Positions 1-10,450 of a stretch of 64,000 nucleotides of DNA are shown piece after piece. The stretch is from assembly GCF_020379485.1 (NCBI RefSeq), contig NC_063437.1, forward strand, positions 18,749,726 through 18,813,725, given 5' to 3'. The DNA is from Brassica napus (Eukaryota > Streptophyta > Magnoliopsida > Brassicales > Brassicaceae). Every line of letters begins with the position of its first letter. Within the stretch, counting starts at the first letter, position 1. The position numbers were made by a program, and so were the translations under genes. Below the pieces are notes generated by a model, which was not told the DNA's origin, did no database searches, and saw only the letters and a list, made by a program, of their open reading frames with translations.

Positions 1-202
1 GCTCTCATCTAATCTTCTTTCTCCAGCGTCCGATCTTCTCCCGATCTCTCTCTCTTCATCCTCCAATCATCAACCTTCACTCCCGTCCCGCCCTTTTTCA
101 ATTTCCTCTGTAACCAATCATCTCTCTTTTTCGAATTTTGATTTCATCTCTCTTCGTTATTCTCTTTTAATCTAACTGTCATGTGTTGTTGTTAGGGTTC
201 AC

Positions 203-1839
203 ATGGCCGAGTCGCAGACCAAGAGTCCCGGAGACCACGTGAGCGGCGGAGACCAGAGCCCGAGGTCGTCGTCGCACGTGCGCGAGCAAGACAGGTTTCT
301 CCCGATAGCGAACATAAGCCGTATAATGAAAAGAGGGCTCCCTGCTAATGGTAAGATCGCTAAAGACGCCAAGGAGATTCTCCAGGAGTGTGTCTCCGAG
401 TTCATCAGCTTCGTCACCAGCGAGTAAAGCCTTTAAAACTTTATGCTCATTTAATTAAAGCTCACTTGTGTTGTTTACTTGATTGAAAATTAAGCTCCTT
501 TTTAGTTCTTACACTTGCTTGTTTCTTTCATGTTAGGATTCAGTTTATGTTTTAAAGCCTTAAACTTTATGGTCGTTTAAGTCAACTTGTGTAGTTGTTT
601 TGAGATTTTGGTTGGTTGATTTGATTGAAAGTAAAGCTCCTTTTGGTCCTTACTCTGCTTGTTTCCTCTTCTTTGTTTTGGATTATGTTTTGTGTTTACG
701 ATCAACTTCCTTCCCGAAAGTACGATTTTCTAGATTTTTTTTTTTCCAAAATGATAAATTTTTTAAAAAAATTTAAAGTACTTTAGTAGTTAATATTGAA
801 AAATTGTATACTTTAAAAAAAACATTAATTGAAAATATTTGAATTGGTTAAATACTATTACTTGATATTTAGTGAAAAATGTATAGTAAAATAAATAATA
901 TATTTAGTTGTGTAGAAAATCTTTTTTTTTTTTTGGGAAAGGAGTGAGTAGTTTTTATTGAGAAATGTCTGGTTTGATGCGTTGATTTTGTTGGTGAGCA
1001 GAGCGAGTGATAAGTGCCAAAGAGAGAAACGGAAGACGATTAATGGAGATGATTTGCTTTGGGCTATGGCCACTTTAGGATTTGAAGAATTACATCGAAC
1101 CTCTCAAGTTGTACCTTACTAGATATAGAGAGGTAAATGTTCTGCTTTTCTTTCTCCATATTCAGACAGCTTGTATTCACTTACTTTAACTCTGTGTTTT
1201 CTCCTTGTCTACTACTACATGGACTTGGATAATTACACAGATGGAGGTTAGTGCTTCCTCTCTTCTGTTTTTTCTTATTTATTAATAATATACTTGTAAA
1301 GATGTTTATGGTTTTAGACAATTATTGTTTCTGTGTGCTCATCGTGTTTTTTGATAACCGATAGGGTGATTCAAAGGGATCAGCAAGAGGCGGCGATATC
1401 GCGAATGCAAAGAGAGATGGCCAATCAAGCCAAAACGGCCAGGTACACATGTCTCCAAATCTCTTTCGCTTTTAGCTAGATTTGGTTTAGTCTGACATCT
1501 CAGAGTTTTTCTTTTACCATCTGGCAGTTCTCGCAGCTTGCTCACCAAGGCTCTTACCCACAAGGTCCTTATGGAAACTCTCAAGTAACCTTTCCTCTCC
1601 TTCTCTTTCATACGCATAGCGAATATGTCTCAGCTACACACTTAACAACACAAATCATATCATCAGCCAAGTGACTTCAAAGTTAAAGATTGATTATATC
1701 ATCTTTGACCCTTATGTGATGTGTTGTGATTAGGGCTAATACAGAATCGTAAAGCATCAGTTTTGCTAATTTTCTGTATGCCTTTTGTTTATATATGTAG
1801 GCTCAGCATATGATGGTTCCAATGCCGGGCACAGAATAG
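203..1839 (+). pseudogene. NF-YB8: NF-YB8-like nuclear factor Y subunit B, frameshifted
   Basis: Histone-fold subunit B of the CCAAT-binding NF-Y complex, which pairs with NF-YC and then NF-YA in the nucleus. Exons read as 203-423, 1002-1132, 1241-1246, 1365-1442, 1528-1584 and 1801-1839. The product starts [20 protein letters not shown] and shows [38 protein letters not shown] and the end MMVPMPGTE, matching Arabidopsis NF-YB8 (At2g37060) as I remember it. Exon 2 has one extra A near 1087-1090, where GAT-TAC is expected after GFE. This shifts the frame and gives a stop at 1120-1122, inside the last part of the histone fold. Every other junction keeps phase only if that base is extra; without it the product would be 176 aa. 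The third exon is 6 nt long. Either this copy is a recent pseudogene or the base is a sequence error. Confidence 0.82.
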
Positions 1840-2220
1840 TACGATGGTGTTCCAAAAGGGCCGGCCGTGTCTGTATACTATTTTGTGCTGTAAGGATGAG
1901 GGTAACTGTGACAATAATCATCTAAATTATTATGTTTTCTTTTTCCTTTTGATTTGTTCTTAAGAAGTCAAGAGATTCGTATTTGTATTTGGTTTATTGG
2001 TTTTGTGGATTATATCATGCAAGCCTTAATATTGATGCAACTTATAGTTTCTGTTTGACGCCATAAATTATATTAAAAAATCTATTAACATCATAATTTT
2101 TCTATATGAATTAATTATAGATTTTGTTCTTTAAGTTGGTAAAAAAAACCTTCTACTCAAAAATATTCATATGATAATTTTTTTTCTTCTTGTTACTCAA
2201 ATGTGGTGAATACTAAATTG
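1840..2220. other. 3' flank of NF-YB8-like gene
   Basis: This holds the downstream transcribed region and AT-rich spacer after the NF-YB stop. I see no second gene. It ends with CTAAATTG (2213-2220), the left target duplication of the next element. Confidence 0.5.
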
Positions 2221-2591
2221 CAGTATTTTTTAAACCGGACCGACCCGATAGTTGGATCCGGTTCAACCATGAACCGAATATATAACCAGGTTGGAACTAA
2301 TAATTGGTTCAACCATGAACCAATCATGTAGCCAGATTGGATCTTAAAGTTATTAAACTACTAAAACTATCAAAAATATATAAATCATCCATATAGACAT
2401 AAAACTAGTTTATATTTATAATGTTTTATGTTTAAAAGTTATTTATATTTTAGTTATGTATCATATTTATTAACATTACTTTTAAATTTATATATTAAAA
2501 ATATATTAAACCAGATTACTGAATCAGATTTGATTCGACCGTGACCCAAAAAATTTCCGGTTGGGCTCTCGGTCCGGTTTTAAAAACACTG
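2221..2591. mobile_element. hAT-type MITE, 371 bp
   Basis: A non-coding element with imperfect terminal inverted repeats. The left end reads CAGTATTTTTTAAACCGGAC and the right end, reverse complemented, reads CAGTGTTTTTAAAACCGGAC. The 8-bp sequence CTAAATTG stands directly on both sides (2213-2220 and 2592-2599). An 8-bp target duplication with CA(G)TG-type ends is the hAT signature. The interior is AT-rich with CCGGTT/AACCGG motifs near both ends. It lies between the NF-YB gene and the next gene. Confidence 0.85.
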
Positions 2592-2599
2592 CTAAATTG

Positions 2600-3105
2600 T
2601 AAAAGCAAGCAAGGTGCGCTACAAAGTAAATATTAATACTGTAAAAGTTTACAAGAGACATAATTTCCATAAATAATTACGAAGAAAATCAAAGAAGGAA
2701 GTAGAAAAATTCAATAATCTGTTTGAAGCTTAAAGTAGTAAAAACCGTAATTTTCTAAAATTGCTTTGTTAATTGGAAACATCCCAAAAAGGATGATTAT
2801 TGTTATTTCAGTTACAGTTGTTGCGTTGTCTTCACACATTTCCACCACTACACGATGTATGATCTAACGGCCAATAATCAACGGACTACGGTTATCTCAG
2901 AGACCCACTTCGGTTAAGCCTTAAACCAAACGTGCTCTCTAAAAACTCGAGACAAACCAAACGCGCCACTATTATTACTTTCCGTTTTTAAAAACTAATT
3001 ACAGAAAAGTTAATTAATTAATTAATTAAATAAGAAACCGCCGGTTTGCTTCGTTTCAAATTTCGTCTCATTTCATCGTTGTGAGAATCTCTCTCAAGAG
3101 CGATT
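2600..3105 (+). promoter_or_regulatory. Promoter and 5' leader region of the gene at 3106
   Basis: This AT-rich stretch precedes the ATG at 3106. It contains a TTAATTAATTAATTAATTAA run near 3010-3028 and pyrimidine-rich sequence just before the start codon. I cannot place a transcription start or a specific operator. Confidence 0.35.
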
Positions 3106-5216
3106 ATGGGAGAGATCAACAACGATGATGACTGGAGAAACGGCCTCGACATCTCCGGGCTTAGTCTGATGGACGAGGACGATAGCCTCCTCCTCCTCTT
3201 CCCCGATCCCACCTCAGGTGATTTCAGATTCCATCTTCTCTTTTTTTTTTACCCATTATCTGCAAAAGTTTGGAACTTTTTGATCTGGGTCGTGATTTCT
3301 CGATGTGGGTTTGTAGAATTGATGATGATGATGATGTGTTTAGGTACTGATAAGGAAGGTCTTGATTGGTTTGGGGAAGATGAATTGAGTGAGGTGATGA
3401 AGTATAACCTGAGGAAGAGTCTTGCTTGGGACAAAGCCTTTTTCACCAATGCAGGCAAGTTTTTTTTTTTTTTTTACTTGTGTGGATTTGATGAGAGATG
3501 TTGTTGAAATTTAGGTGTTCTGGAGCCTGATGAACTGTGTCATATGATTGAAAGCAATCATGTGGGTGAGAAGAAAGTTTTGGCGACTATTCAAGAGGAT
3601 GTGAAGAGATCAACGGAGTCTACATCCACGTTGAAGAGTGACTGCACTTTGGAGACGAGTAAGGAACTGGGAGAAAGAGATGATGATGATGCAGTACATA
3701 GCCCAAGTAAGGTTTTTTTTAATTTACTATTGGTTGAGTTAACATGAACTAGCTTTGCATTTTGAAGTAGACATATAAGGTTACAACATTGGTATCGTTA
3801 TTTTCTCTTGTTTTGGTGTACAAAGATGTTTATTTCTAGTCTTTGTGGCTACTAATACTTTTTTTTTATCATCTGTGAAACTCTAACCAACTTATACATT
3901 TCTCATTTGAAATTTGCAGCTCCAAGTACACTAGACGACCGTGACTCTAACGAAAAGGTATGTGTCCCAATAACAACTTTAGGCTGTGATTTGATCTTTC
4001 ACTCCCTCCCTCATGAAACATCATATGTTGTTTCTCAGGTGAAACCCAATGGTATTCGTAAAAGGCCAAGTATTAGGGCACAAGGACTAGGGAAGGTGAC
4101 AAAGCAGGTATACTGACGACTCTCTCTATTATGTTAAAGCACAAACTGAATGTCTTGTCTTCTATGATCACTTCACATTATAAAGATTCCTTTTTGGCCT
4201 ATTTTGTTGGGTTATGATACATTTTCTACAGGCTCTTGCTGCAAAAGAGCACAACACATCATCCATTTCTAGGCCATCCACTGGACTCAGCAGAAGTGTA
4301 AGAGCTTCGGTAGATGTCAACAAAACCAAACAAGGTGAATCGTCTGTGGCTCCCAGAGTTGCAATTTCAAGGAGGATTCGACCCACTGTATCGAAACCTG
4401 GACCGCCTTCCAAATCTGCTTTTAGGTCCTCCAAGAATGAATTGACATCTTCCTGCTCTTCACTTGAGAGCTGTATCAGTGCTTCCTCAAGCGCCTGTAA
4501 AAAATCTCCGCTAGAGTCGGCAAACCAGAAGAAATCTCAGAGTTCAAGAACAGCTTTCCATTCTATGGCGAACGGATCCACATCCAGAGCTGCGTCTAGA
4601 GTTTCACCCCTCTCAGCTACTAGCACATTCAAGTCCAGGCTTTCCTCTAATAATGCAGCTTTTCTTAGTGCTTCTGTCGACTGGTCTTTTAACTCGCCGA
4701 GAGCTCCTACACCTAATAAAATGGCTAAAGGTAAGAAGAAAACTTTATCTGCTGTCCAACATGACCCTATGCCGGATCAACATGGTTCCATGACGAAACC
4801 AACAGGACTCCGTGTGCCATCACCAAAACTAGGCTACTTTGATGGAGTAAGGTTCCCAAAATTTGCAAAGCATATCTTTTGCATAAGAACTCGGCTCCTT
4901 AACTTGTTTTGTTTATTGATGCTGCTAACAGGGGAGGAGCAGCGTAGCAAGAACACCCACAGGATCCTGTACTGGTGGCTCAGCAAAACATGGAGCTCGT
5001 AGTCTGAATGAACCAACAGCTTCTAGTAGGACCAAGTCTCGTCTTGTACAAGAATCCACAAATTCTAAAGCAAAGGCCAGGCCTGTTTCAAGGAGTTCCA
5101 GGCTGATTGTGTCAGCTTCTGCGTCTTCACCAAAGGTTACCAGCAAAACCTATTCAAAGGTCAGTGCAGAGGAACGACTCAACCGCGATGCGGTGGAAGA
5201 TAATCTAGCACAGTGA
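3106..5216 (+). CDS. Uncharacterised Ser/Arg/Lys-rich protein (At2g37070/At3g53320-like)
   Basis: Seven exons (3106-3217, 3344-3454, 3515-3706, 3920-3957, 4039-4107, 4232-4846, 4932-5216) join in phase to 473 codons plus stop. The acidic N terminus (MGEINNDDDWRNG, SLMDEDDSLLLLFPDP) leads into a conserved-looking block, KYNLRKSLAWDKAFFTNAG and VLEPDELCHMIE. The rest (about residue 140 onward) is disordered, rich in Ser, Lys and Arg, with repeated SR and SK pairs and TPNK or SPKLGYFDG motifs typical of microtubule- or nucleic-acid-binding tails. Intron 2 appears to use a GC donor (GCAG|GCAAGT at 3451-3460). I know of no biochemical function. Its position next to NF-YB8 matches Arabidopsis At2g37070, which I recall as an unknown protein. 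No lesion is visible. Confidence 0.85.
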
Positions 5217-5494
5217 TGAAAGCCAAGTCACCTGCAACCTTATTATATTATCATCTAAGGCTGGCTATTAGGTTAAAGACCAGATCGACAAGTGCAGTGT
5301 CATGTGTATAGCTTTGATTTGCACTTTCTGTCTCTGGTTCATAAACATAGCTTTATTATAATTATATTATGTTGTTGTTCTCTAAGTATGTTTTTGAACC
5401 GGAAACAACAAAGTTCAGCTTTCATAAATGTTGATCAGAGTTTCAGATTAGTCTACTGAAATGAAGCAAAAGCAGTTTGGTCTTGCTTCAGTTA
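5217..5494. other. 3' flank of the uncharacterised gene
   Basis: This covers the presumed 3' UTR and a short spacer. The next recognisable coding trace starts on the opposite strand at 5495, so the two genes converge. Confidence 0.45.
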
Positions 5495-5805
5495 TCACTC
5501 TTGACTTTTCTTGAGTAACACACCAAACTTCTTTAGCATGCTCACATTCTTCTTCTTCTTCTTTGGTGAAGAAGACAAATCATCATCAGTTTCATCTGTA
5601 TCAGCTCCATCAGATCATATTCTAGCTTCTTGAGTTCGTCAGTAACCTCAGGCTCTCTTTGGTTCAAGCTGTTTCCAAGTTTACTTCTTTTCTGCTTCTT
5701 TGATTTTCAAGTTTAGTAACTCATTTTCAACCGCCAGTATCCTCAGCTTAGCTCGTTCATTGCAAAGCGTCTCATTTCACCTTTGGTTTTCTTCACTTCC
5801 CTTTT
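5495..5805 (-). pseudogene. C-terminal remnant of a coiled-coil protein, perhaps ROP-interactor (ICR/RIP) type
   Basis: Read on the minus strand, three pieces of coding-like sequence follow each other in different frames. The first is basic and leucine-rich (TKGEMRRFAMNERAK, then LRILAVENELLNLKIKEAEKK) and reaches a stop. After a one-base shift comes LGNSLNQREPEVTDELKKLE. After a further shift comes an acidic then lysine-rich tail, ADTDETDDDLSSSPKKKKK, ending MLKKFGVLLKKSQE and a stop at 5495-5497. Heptad-like spacing and the basic C-terminal tail would fit ROP-interactive partner proteins, and Arabidopsis At2g37080 of that family lies at this place. The family call rests mainly on position and tail character, not on a recognised QWRKAA motif. 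The frame breaks make it a relic. Confidence 0.42.
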
Positions 5806-5854
5806 TGGTATAATCTTTGAAGTACAAAGCTTAAGCAAAGTATACAGGAAAGAA

Positions 5855-5993
5855 AAACACAGCCCTAACAAACTAAACCAATACATTAGCTCAAAGAGAC
5901 TCCATTTGAAACTAACTACCATCTACCACCAAACCAAAGGCAACAAGACAAACATAAAAACAAACATCTGTTCACAGTCAACCTAATCACAAA
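5855..5993. repeat. Segment A, duplicated at 9142-9208 and 16149-16225
   Basis: The first half (about 5855-5925, starting AACACAGCCCTAACAAACTA) recurs almost unchanged at 9142-9208. The second half (about 5932-5993, containing CCAAAGGCAACAAG and CTAATCACAAAGAT) recurs at 16149-16225. All copies are in the same orientation. Together they border the block with the peptide and receptor-kinase genes. Confidence 0.8.
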
Positions 5994-6567
5994 GATGCAC
6001 TACAAAAAATTGTCCACAGACAATAAAATAGCTTGTTGAATATAAAAAAATATTAACACATTTGTTAATAATGCTTTTAACTAATGTTTACCATAGACTT
6101 TAATTGTAGAAAATTTAATTTTTTATAGAGCTGTAAGTAATATATATTTATTTTACTATATATTACTTTTTATTTTACATTTTAGCTATTAATATATACA
6201 TTACATAAATTCAAACACTTACCATAGTGTTAAAATATATTTACATTTAAAATATATATACAACTCTCCGAAGCATTTGTTTAGTTTTTTTAATAATAAG
6301 TACCTACAATAATGTTTTGTTCTGTTAATAATATTTTTCATTCTATTAATTTTAAAAGCAAAAAAAAAAAAAACCAAAATCTAAAACAACCATTCATATT
6401 TTTCAAAAAATTAAAATCTACTGCAAATAAAAAATCATAAACTAAAAAGTCAATATCTAAAATCCAAAAACCAAAATCCCAAACCAAAAACTAAAAACCA
6501 TTTAAACAATCATCGTCTTACCTAAAGCGGAGAGATAGAGACTTGTTTTAAACCGTCAACCTATTGC

Positions 6568-7262
6568 ATCATTTTTTTTCCTGAAAATATGATTAAATAA
6601 GATTAACATAGTATGATTACCATAAAAATAAGTTTCATATATAAAAGATTGTTACTACAATTTTTCTTTACCATTGATTCAGTAACTCTTTTACAAGCCA
6701 TATTATTTTCAAATCAAAATTTTGGTCTTTGACATGATATTGAAATATGAATTTGAAAATCTCAAAATAGTATAAATACATAAAATTTAGAAACTATATA
6801 TTTTTCTTTACCATTGATTCAGTAACTCTTTTACAAGCCATATTATTTTCAAATCAAAATTTTGGTCTTTGACGTGATAGTGAAATATGAATTTGAAAAT
6901 CCCAAAATAGTATAAATACATAAAATCAAGTTAGAAACTATATATTTATATCTCTGAGTATTCATTGGTTTGGTTGAATCTATATCATTTTTCTGAAAAT
7001 ACGATTAAATAAGATTAACAAAGTATGATTACCATAAAAATAAGTTTCATATATAAAAGATTGTTACTACAATTTTTCTTTACCATTGATTCAGTAACTC
7101 TTTTACCAGCCATATTATTTTCAAATCAAAATTTTCGTCTTTGACGTGACGAACTATGCATTTGAAAATCCCAAAATAGTACAATAGATAAAATAAAGTT
7201 AAAACTATATTTATATTAATATGATTGATCTCGAGTATTCAGTGGTTTGGTTGAATTTGCTA
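6568..7262. repeat. Two and a half direct repeats upstream of the peptide gene
   Basis: A unit containing TTTTTCTTTACCATTGATTC occurs at about 6661, 6801 and 7072. The first and third copies also share the preceding CTGAAAATATGATTAAATAAG-type sequence (6580 and 6993). The second and third share a GAGTATTCA(T/G)TGGTTTGGTTGAAT tail (6956 and 7233). The copies differ by a few bases and sit in the likely promoter of the gene at 7427. Confidence 0.8.
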
Positions 7263-7426
7263 TTATTTTTTCTCCTAATTTAAGAGCGCGAAAGGGTATA
7301 TTTAGATTATATTTTTAATATTTATTACGATTGTTAGAGAAACATATATATTTGACAAAATCAGAACAATAGATTTCTACAAGTGAAAAGGAAAAAGAAA
7401 ATTCTATCAAATTTTTATATTGAATC

Positions 7427-8601
7427 ATGAGACCTGTTACTTTGTTCATGTTTTCTTTGATCTTGATATTACTTGTTTGGACTTGCGTTAAAGGTAATAT
7501 ATCAACATTATTTTAGTCGCATATTGGTTACATAAATACCCTATGATAGCCCTAATTTTCTTTGTCACAAAAATATAGCTTATAAAGATCAAAAATTTTC
7601 ATTAATAAATAGGTAAATATACAGTTATACCCATATGGTTAATTAATCTTGACCTACAGTTTAAAATTAAGGGGTGAAGTTTTGAATTGAGATTTAAAAT
7701 TCTATAAAAAAAAAAATATATACTGAAATTGAAAGTCATTTTTTAAAAATAGTTTCAAAAAGAAAATTTGAAAAAAAATCGAAAGTATAAAAAATCAAAT
7801 TTGAAAACATGTAATTCGAAACTATATAAAAAAGTTTCTTTATTTTTTTCTTTTATGTATTTATATATTTAGGGTATAAGTGTCTTTTAGCTATTAAATC
7901 AAACACTTCAGTCATTTTCCTTTTTAAAGACTTTTTTATGAATTTGTTTTTGAAAATGATGTATTTTGGAGAATTGTGCTATTGGTTATTCTCCAGAATA
8001 AGAAAAAAATATTTGGATACTGTCAAAGGTGAAAAATATTGATGTGGTTCATGGTGATAACGGTTAAATGACGTATACTCCTCTTTTAAAATGCAAGTAT
8101 CAATTTAAAACATCATCTTCAAAAATCAAACGTATCCTCCTCTTGTTCATGGTTCAATTTGTGTTTGATTTCGATTTAATTTCTACTTGATAAAAATGTT
8201 TCACATTGTGCTATTTGGTTTTGTTTTAGTATAAATCAGTTTAGTTTGGCTATTCATTTGAGCATGAAGATTCTTTTCCAATGGTGCCAATTGGTTGTTT
8301 GTCTATACTTTTGAATAATGTTTCTCTTTGTTATTGTTGATACAAACTTGTATTAGATGCGGAGGCTCAGAAAAAGAGGTGTACATTTTCAGAACTTACG
8401 TCTTACAATGGAACACTTTGCGGTAAAACCGGTGTCTCTGATTACTGCATTATGAAATCAAAACGAGTACCCAAACCTTTTAGATGTTTCTGCGCAAATA
8501 GTCTGGATTATAGCATGGTAACCGGCAAAACAGTTTCCGAATTCCTTCGCACTTCTAAAAAATATCATCACTGCGAGTGTACTTATTTTTGTAAGTCTTA
8601 A
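7427..8601 (+). CDS. Secreted cysteine-rich peptide, defensin-like
   Basis: Two exons, 7427-7493 and 8357-8601, join in phase 1 to 103 codons plus stop. Exon 1 encodes a signal peptide (MRPVTLFMFSLILILLVW then TCVK), and exon 2 the mature peptide, starting near DAEAQKKRC. This split is the classic layout of plant defensin-like genes. The mature part has eight cysteines spaced C-X12-C-X8-C-X12-C-X1-C-X26-C-X1-C-X3-C. The final CXC-X3-C is like that of CS-alpha-beta defensins, but the middle spacing is wider than usual and the CX3C of standard defensins is absent. Likely secreted; target unknown. The surrounding DNA is an insertion relative to the Arabidopsis gene order. There is no stop or frame break. 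Confidence 0.72.
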
Positions 8602-8916
8602 TTACGTCTCCACTGCTAAAATATATGTAAACATTTCTCTGTTACGGTAGAAGTAGGTGGACAGTCCGCAGGCTTTTACAAGCTTAAACATTATTCTCAT
8701 TTTGATGTTATATTGCTATGATTTCTCCTGATTAAGGTATTATAATGTTAATATATGATATCATACACATATGTACTCAATCTATCATTCTTCATGTTTA
8801 TTTGCTCAATCTCTCTCTCCAAACAATATTCATGAAGCATCATACTATTTTTAATCATGTATGTGCCTTAGTACATTATTAACTAATCTGATATATAATT
8901 ATTTTAAAATATGGTT
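8602..8916. other. 3' flank of the peptide gene
   Basis: AT-rich sequence after the TAA at 8599-8601; presumed 3' UTR and spacer. I see no gene or repeat boundary. Confidence 0.4.
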
Positions 8917-9143
8917 TTAGCGGAAAATTTGATTTGCGGTTTTAGTGGAAAAATACATATTCATGATTTTGACAAGAAATTTGATTTTGCTATTTTAACG
9001 AGAAAAAAATAATTTTATGGTTTTTTGGGAAAATAAATTTTACGATTTTGACGGAAAATGCGTTTTTGTGATGTTGCGGGAAAATGCATTTTTATATTTT
9101 TGCAGTTTTGCCGAAAAATGCGTTGTTACAGTTTTTGCGTGAA
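8917..9143. repeat. Degenerate minisatellite with TTTTGCGGTTTT/GGGAAAA units
   Basis: About eight loosely conserved units of roughly 25-30 bp alternate a TTTTG(C/A)GGTTTT-like piece with a GGAAAATG(C)-like piece, for example near 8926, 9052, 9079 and 9112. The units have diverged and no unit is exact. The array ends where the copy of segment A begins. Confidence 0.6.
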
Positions 9144-9208
9144 ACACAGCCCTAACAAACTAAACCAATACATTAGCGTCAAAGAGACTCCATTTGAAAC
9201 TAACTACC
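9142..9208. repeat. Copy of first half of segment A
   Basis: Near-identical to 5855-5925. It is cut off just before the point where the second half would begin; that half is found 6.9 kb further on, at 16149. Confidence 0.8.
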
Positions 9209-10289
9209 TGATACGCCCTAAATTGGAGGATCACTCTAATAAGGTTGATGTATTGGATATGCCTTGCACCGAATGAGCTAGAAAGCACCAATGATCAAGG
9301 GACGTGGATCGAATGGTCGCACAAGGGCTACGGAAGACCCTTGATATTCCAACTCCTACGCGCGAAAAAAAATCATTTTCAGTCTCGATATACATCAATC
9401 GCCATTTTTGAAATGTACATTAGTAAATAGTAATAATCAAACATATTTGAAGTTTAACAACAAAAGAAGATAAAACAAATAATGCCTTCTTTTTGTTTGC
9501 TAAATGTAGCAACATTTAAAAAGAATATGTTGCACATACAACACATTATTTGAAAGTTCATATTTTAAAACAGTAATGAAAACTATGGAAATATAAAATT
9601 ATATATTGGATCAGAAATATAACACTGGAACAAAAACAACGCCTTAAATACAAACACATCACACATGCAATAATAAATCAACTAACCATAAAACATAACA
9701 CCTTACTTCCAATTTAACCTACATACTTTGTAGCCAACTCTTACCTAAAAAGTAATAGGCCCCAACCACCAACTTCATCATCTCACTTGCTTGGCAAACA
9801 AGCCACCTCAATCTACATATAAAATAAGCAAATATAGCTCAGCTATTTCCATCCCAATTAACTATCCAACCACTATTGTCCTACTGCCTCCGTCTAATCG
9901 TTGCAAATAAACTAAATTTTTCAAACCTTACACACATCCTAAACCACATCTTTTCACGCATGCCACATGTCCTGTCCACCCACACATTAAGTATATTGCA
10001 AACATAACAAATAGAAGTACACAACTTCTAAACACAATACAAAACCACTACACATCCAGAGACACACAAGCGAAACACATTACACAACAAACAAATAACA
10101 TTCCGCAATAAACGCAGACAAACCACTAGTTAATATTTCCAAGAAAAAATTAGAAACAACTGAGACTTTTGTATCGCCATTGATTGTACCAAGTCCTCAT
10201 GTAGAGGCTGATGATCTTAGTGAGCTCAAACATTTATTAATGAAGTTATCTTTCAAGAAAATACTAACGAGTTTAGCAAATAAAAAACT
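9209..10289. other. Insertion-block spacer without a supported gene
   Basis: The start (about 9215-9370) is less AT-rich and reads like a weathered retroelement coding fragment (DQGTWIEWSHKGYGRPL in frame 2 of the plus strand). It has no start, continuation or terminal repeats. The remainder is AT-rich with nothing I can name. Confidence 0.35.
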
Positions 10290-10450
10290 AACGAAGGTGT
10301 CTTTGTCTATTTTTAATTCGATCCTTAACGCGTATACAGAATGCGTCCCAATTAGTTCTATTTTAATTATCTGTCTCTATATTCTTCTCTACATTCTTTC
10401 TCTTTCTAGATCAAAACAAAAATTTGTTGAGAAGATCTTAGATCGTAAGT
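10290..10450 (+). repeat. Displaced copy of the PLAC8 5' flank
   Basis: The stretch from CTAACGAAGGTGTCTTTGTC to GTTGAGAAGATCTTAG is a diverged copy of 18487-18655, the sequence directly before the PLAC8 ATG. Shared landmarks include CTATTTTTAATTCG, CCTTAACGCGTA and TTTGTTGAGAAGATCTTA. The copy is in the same orientation but is followed by no PLAC8 coding sequence. Confidence 0.75.
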
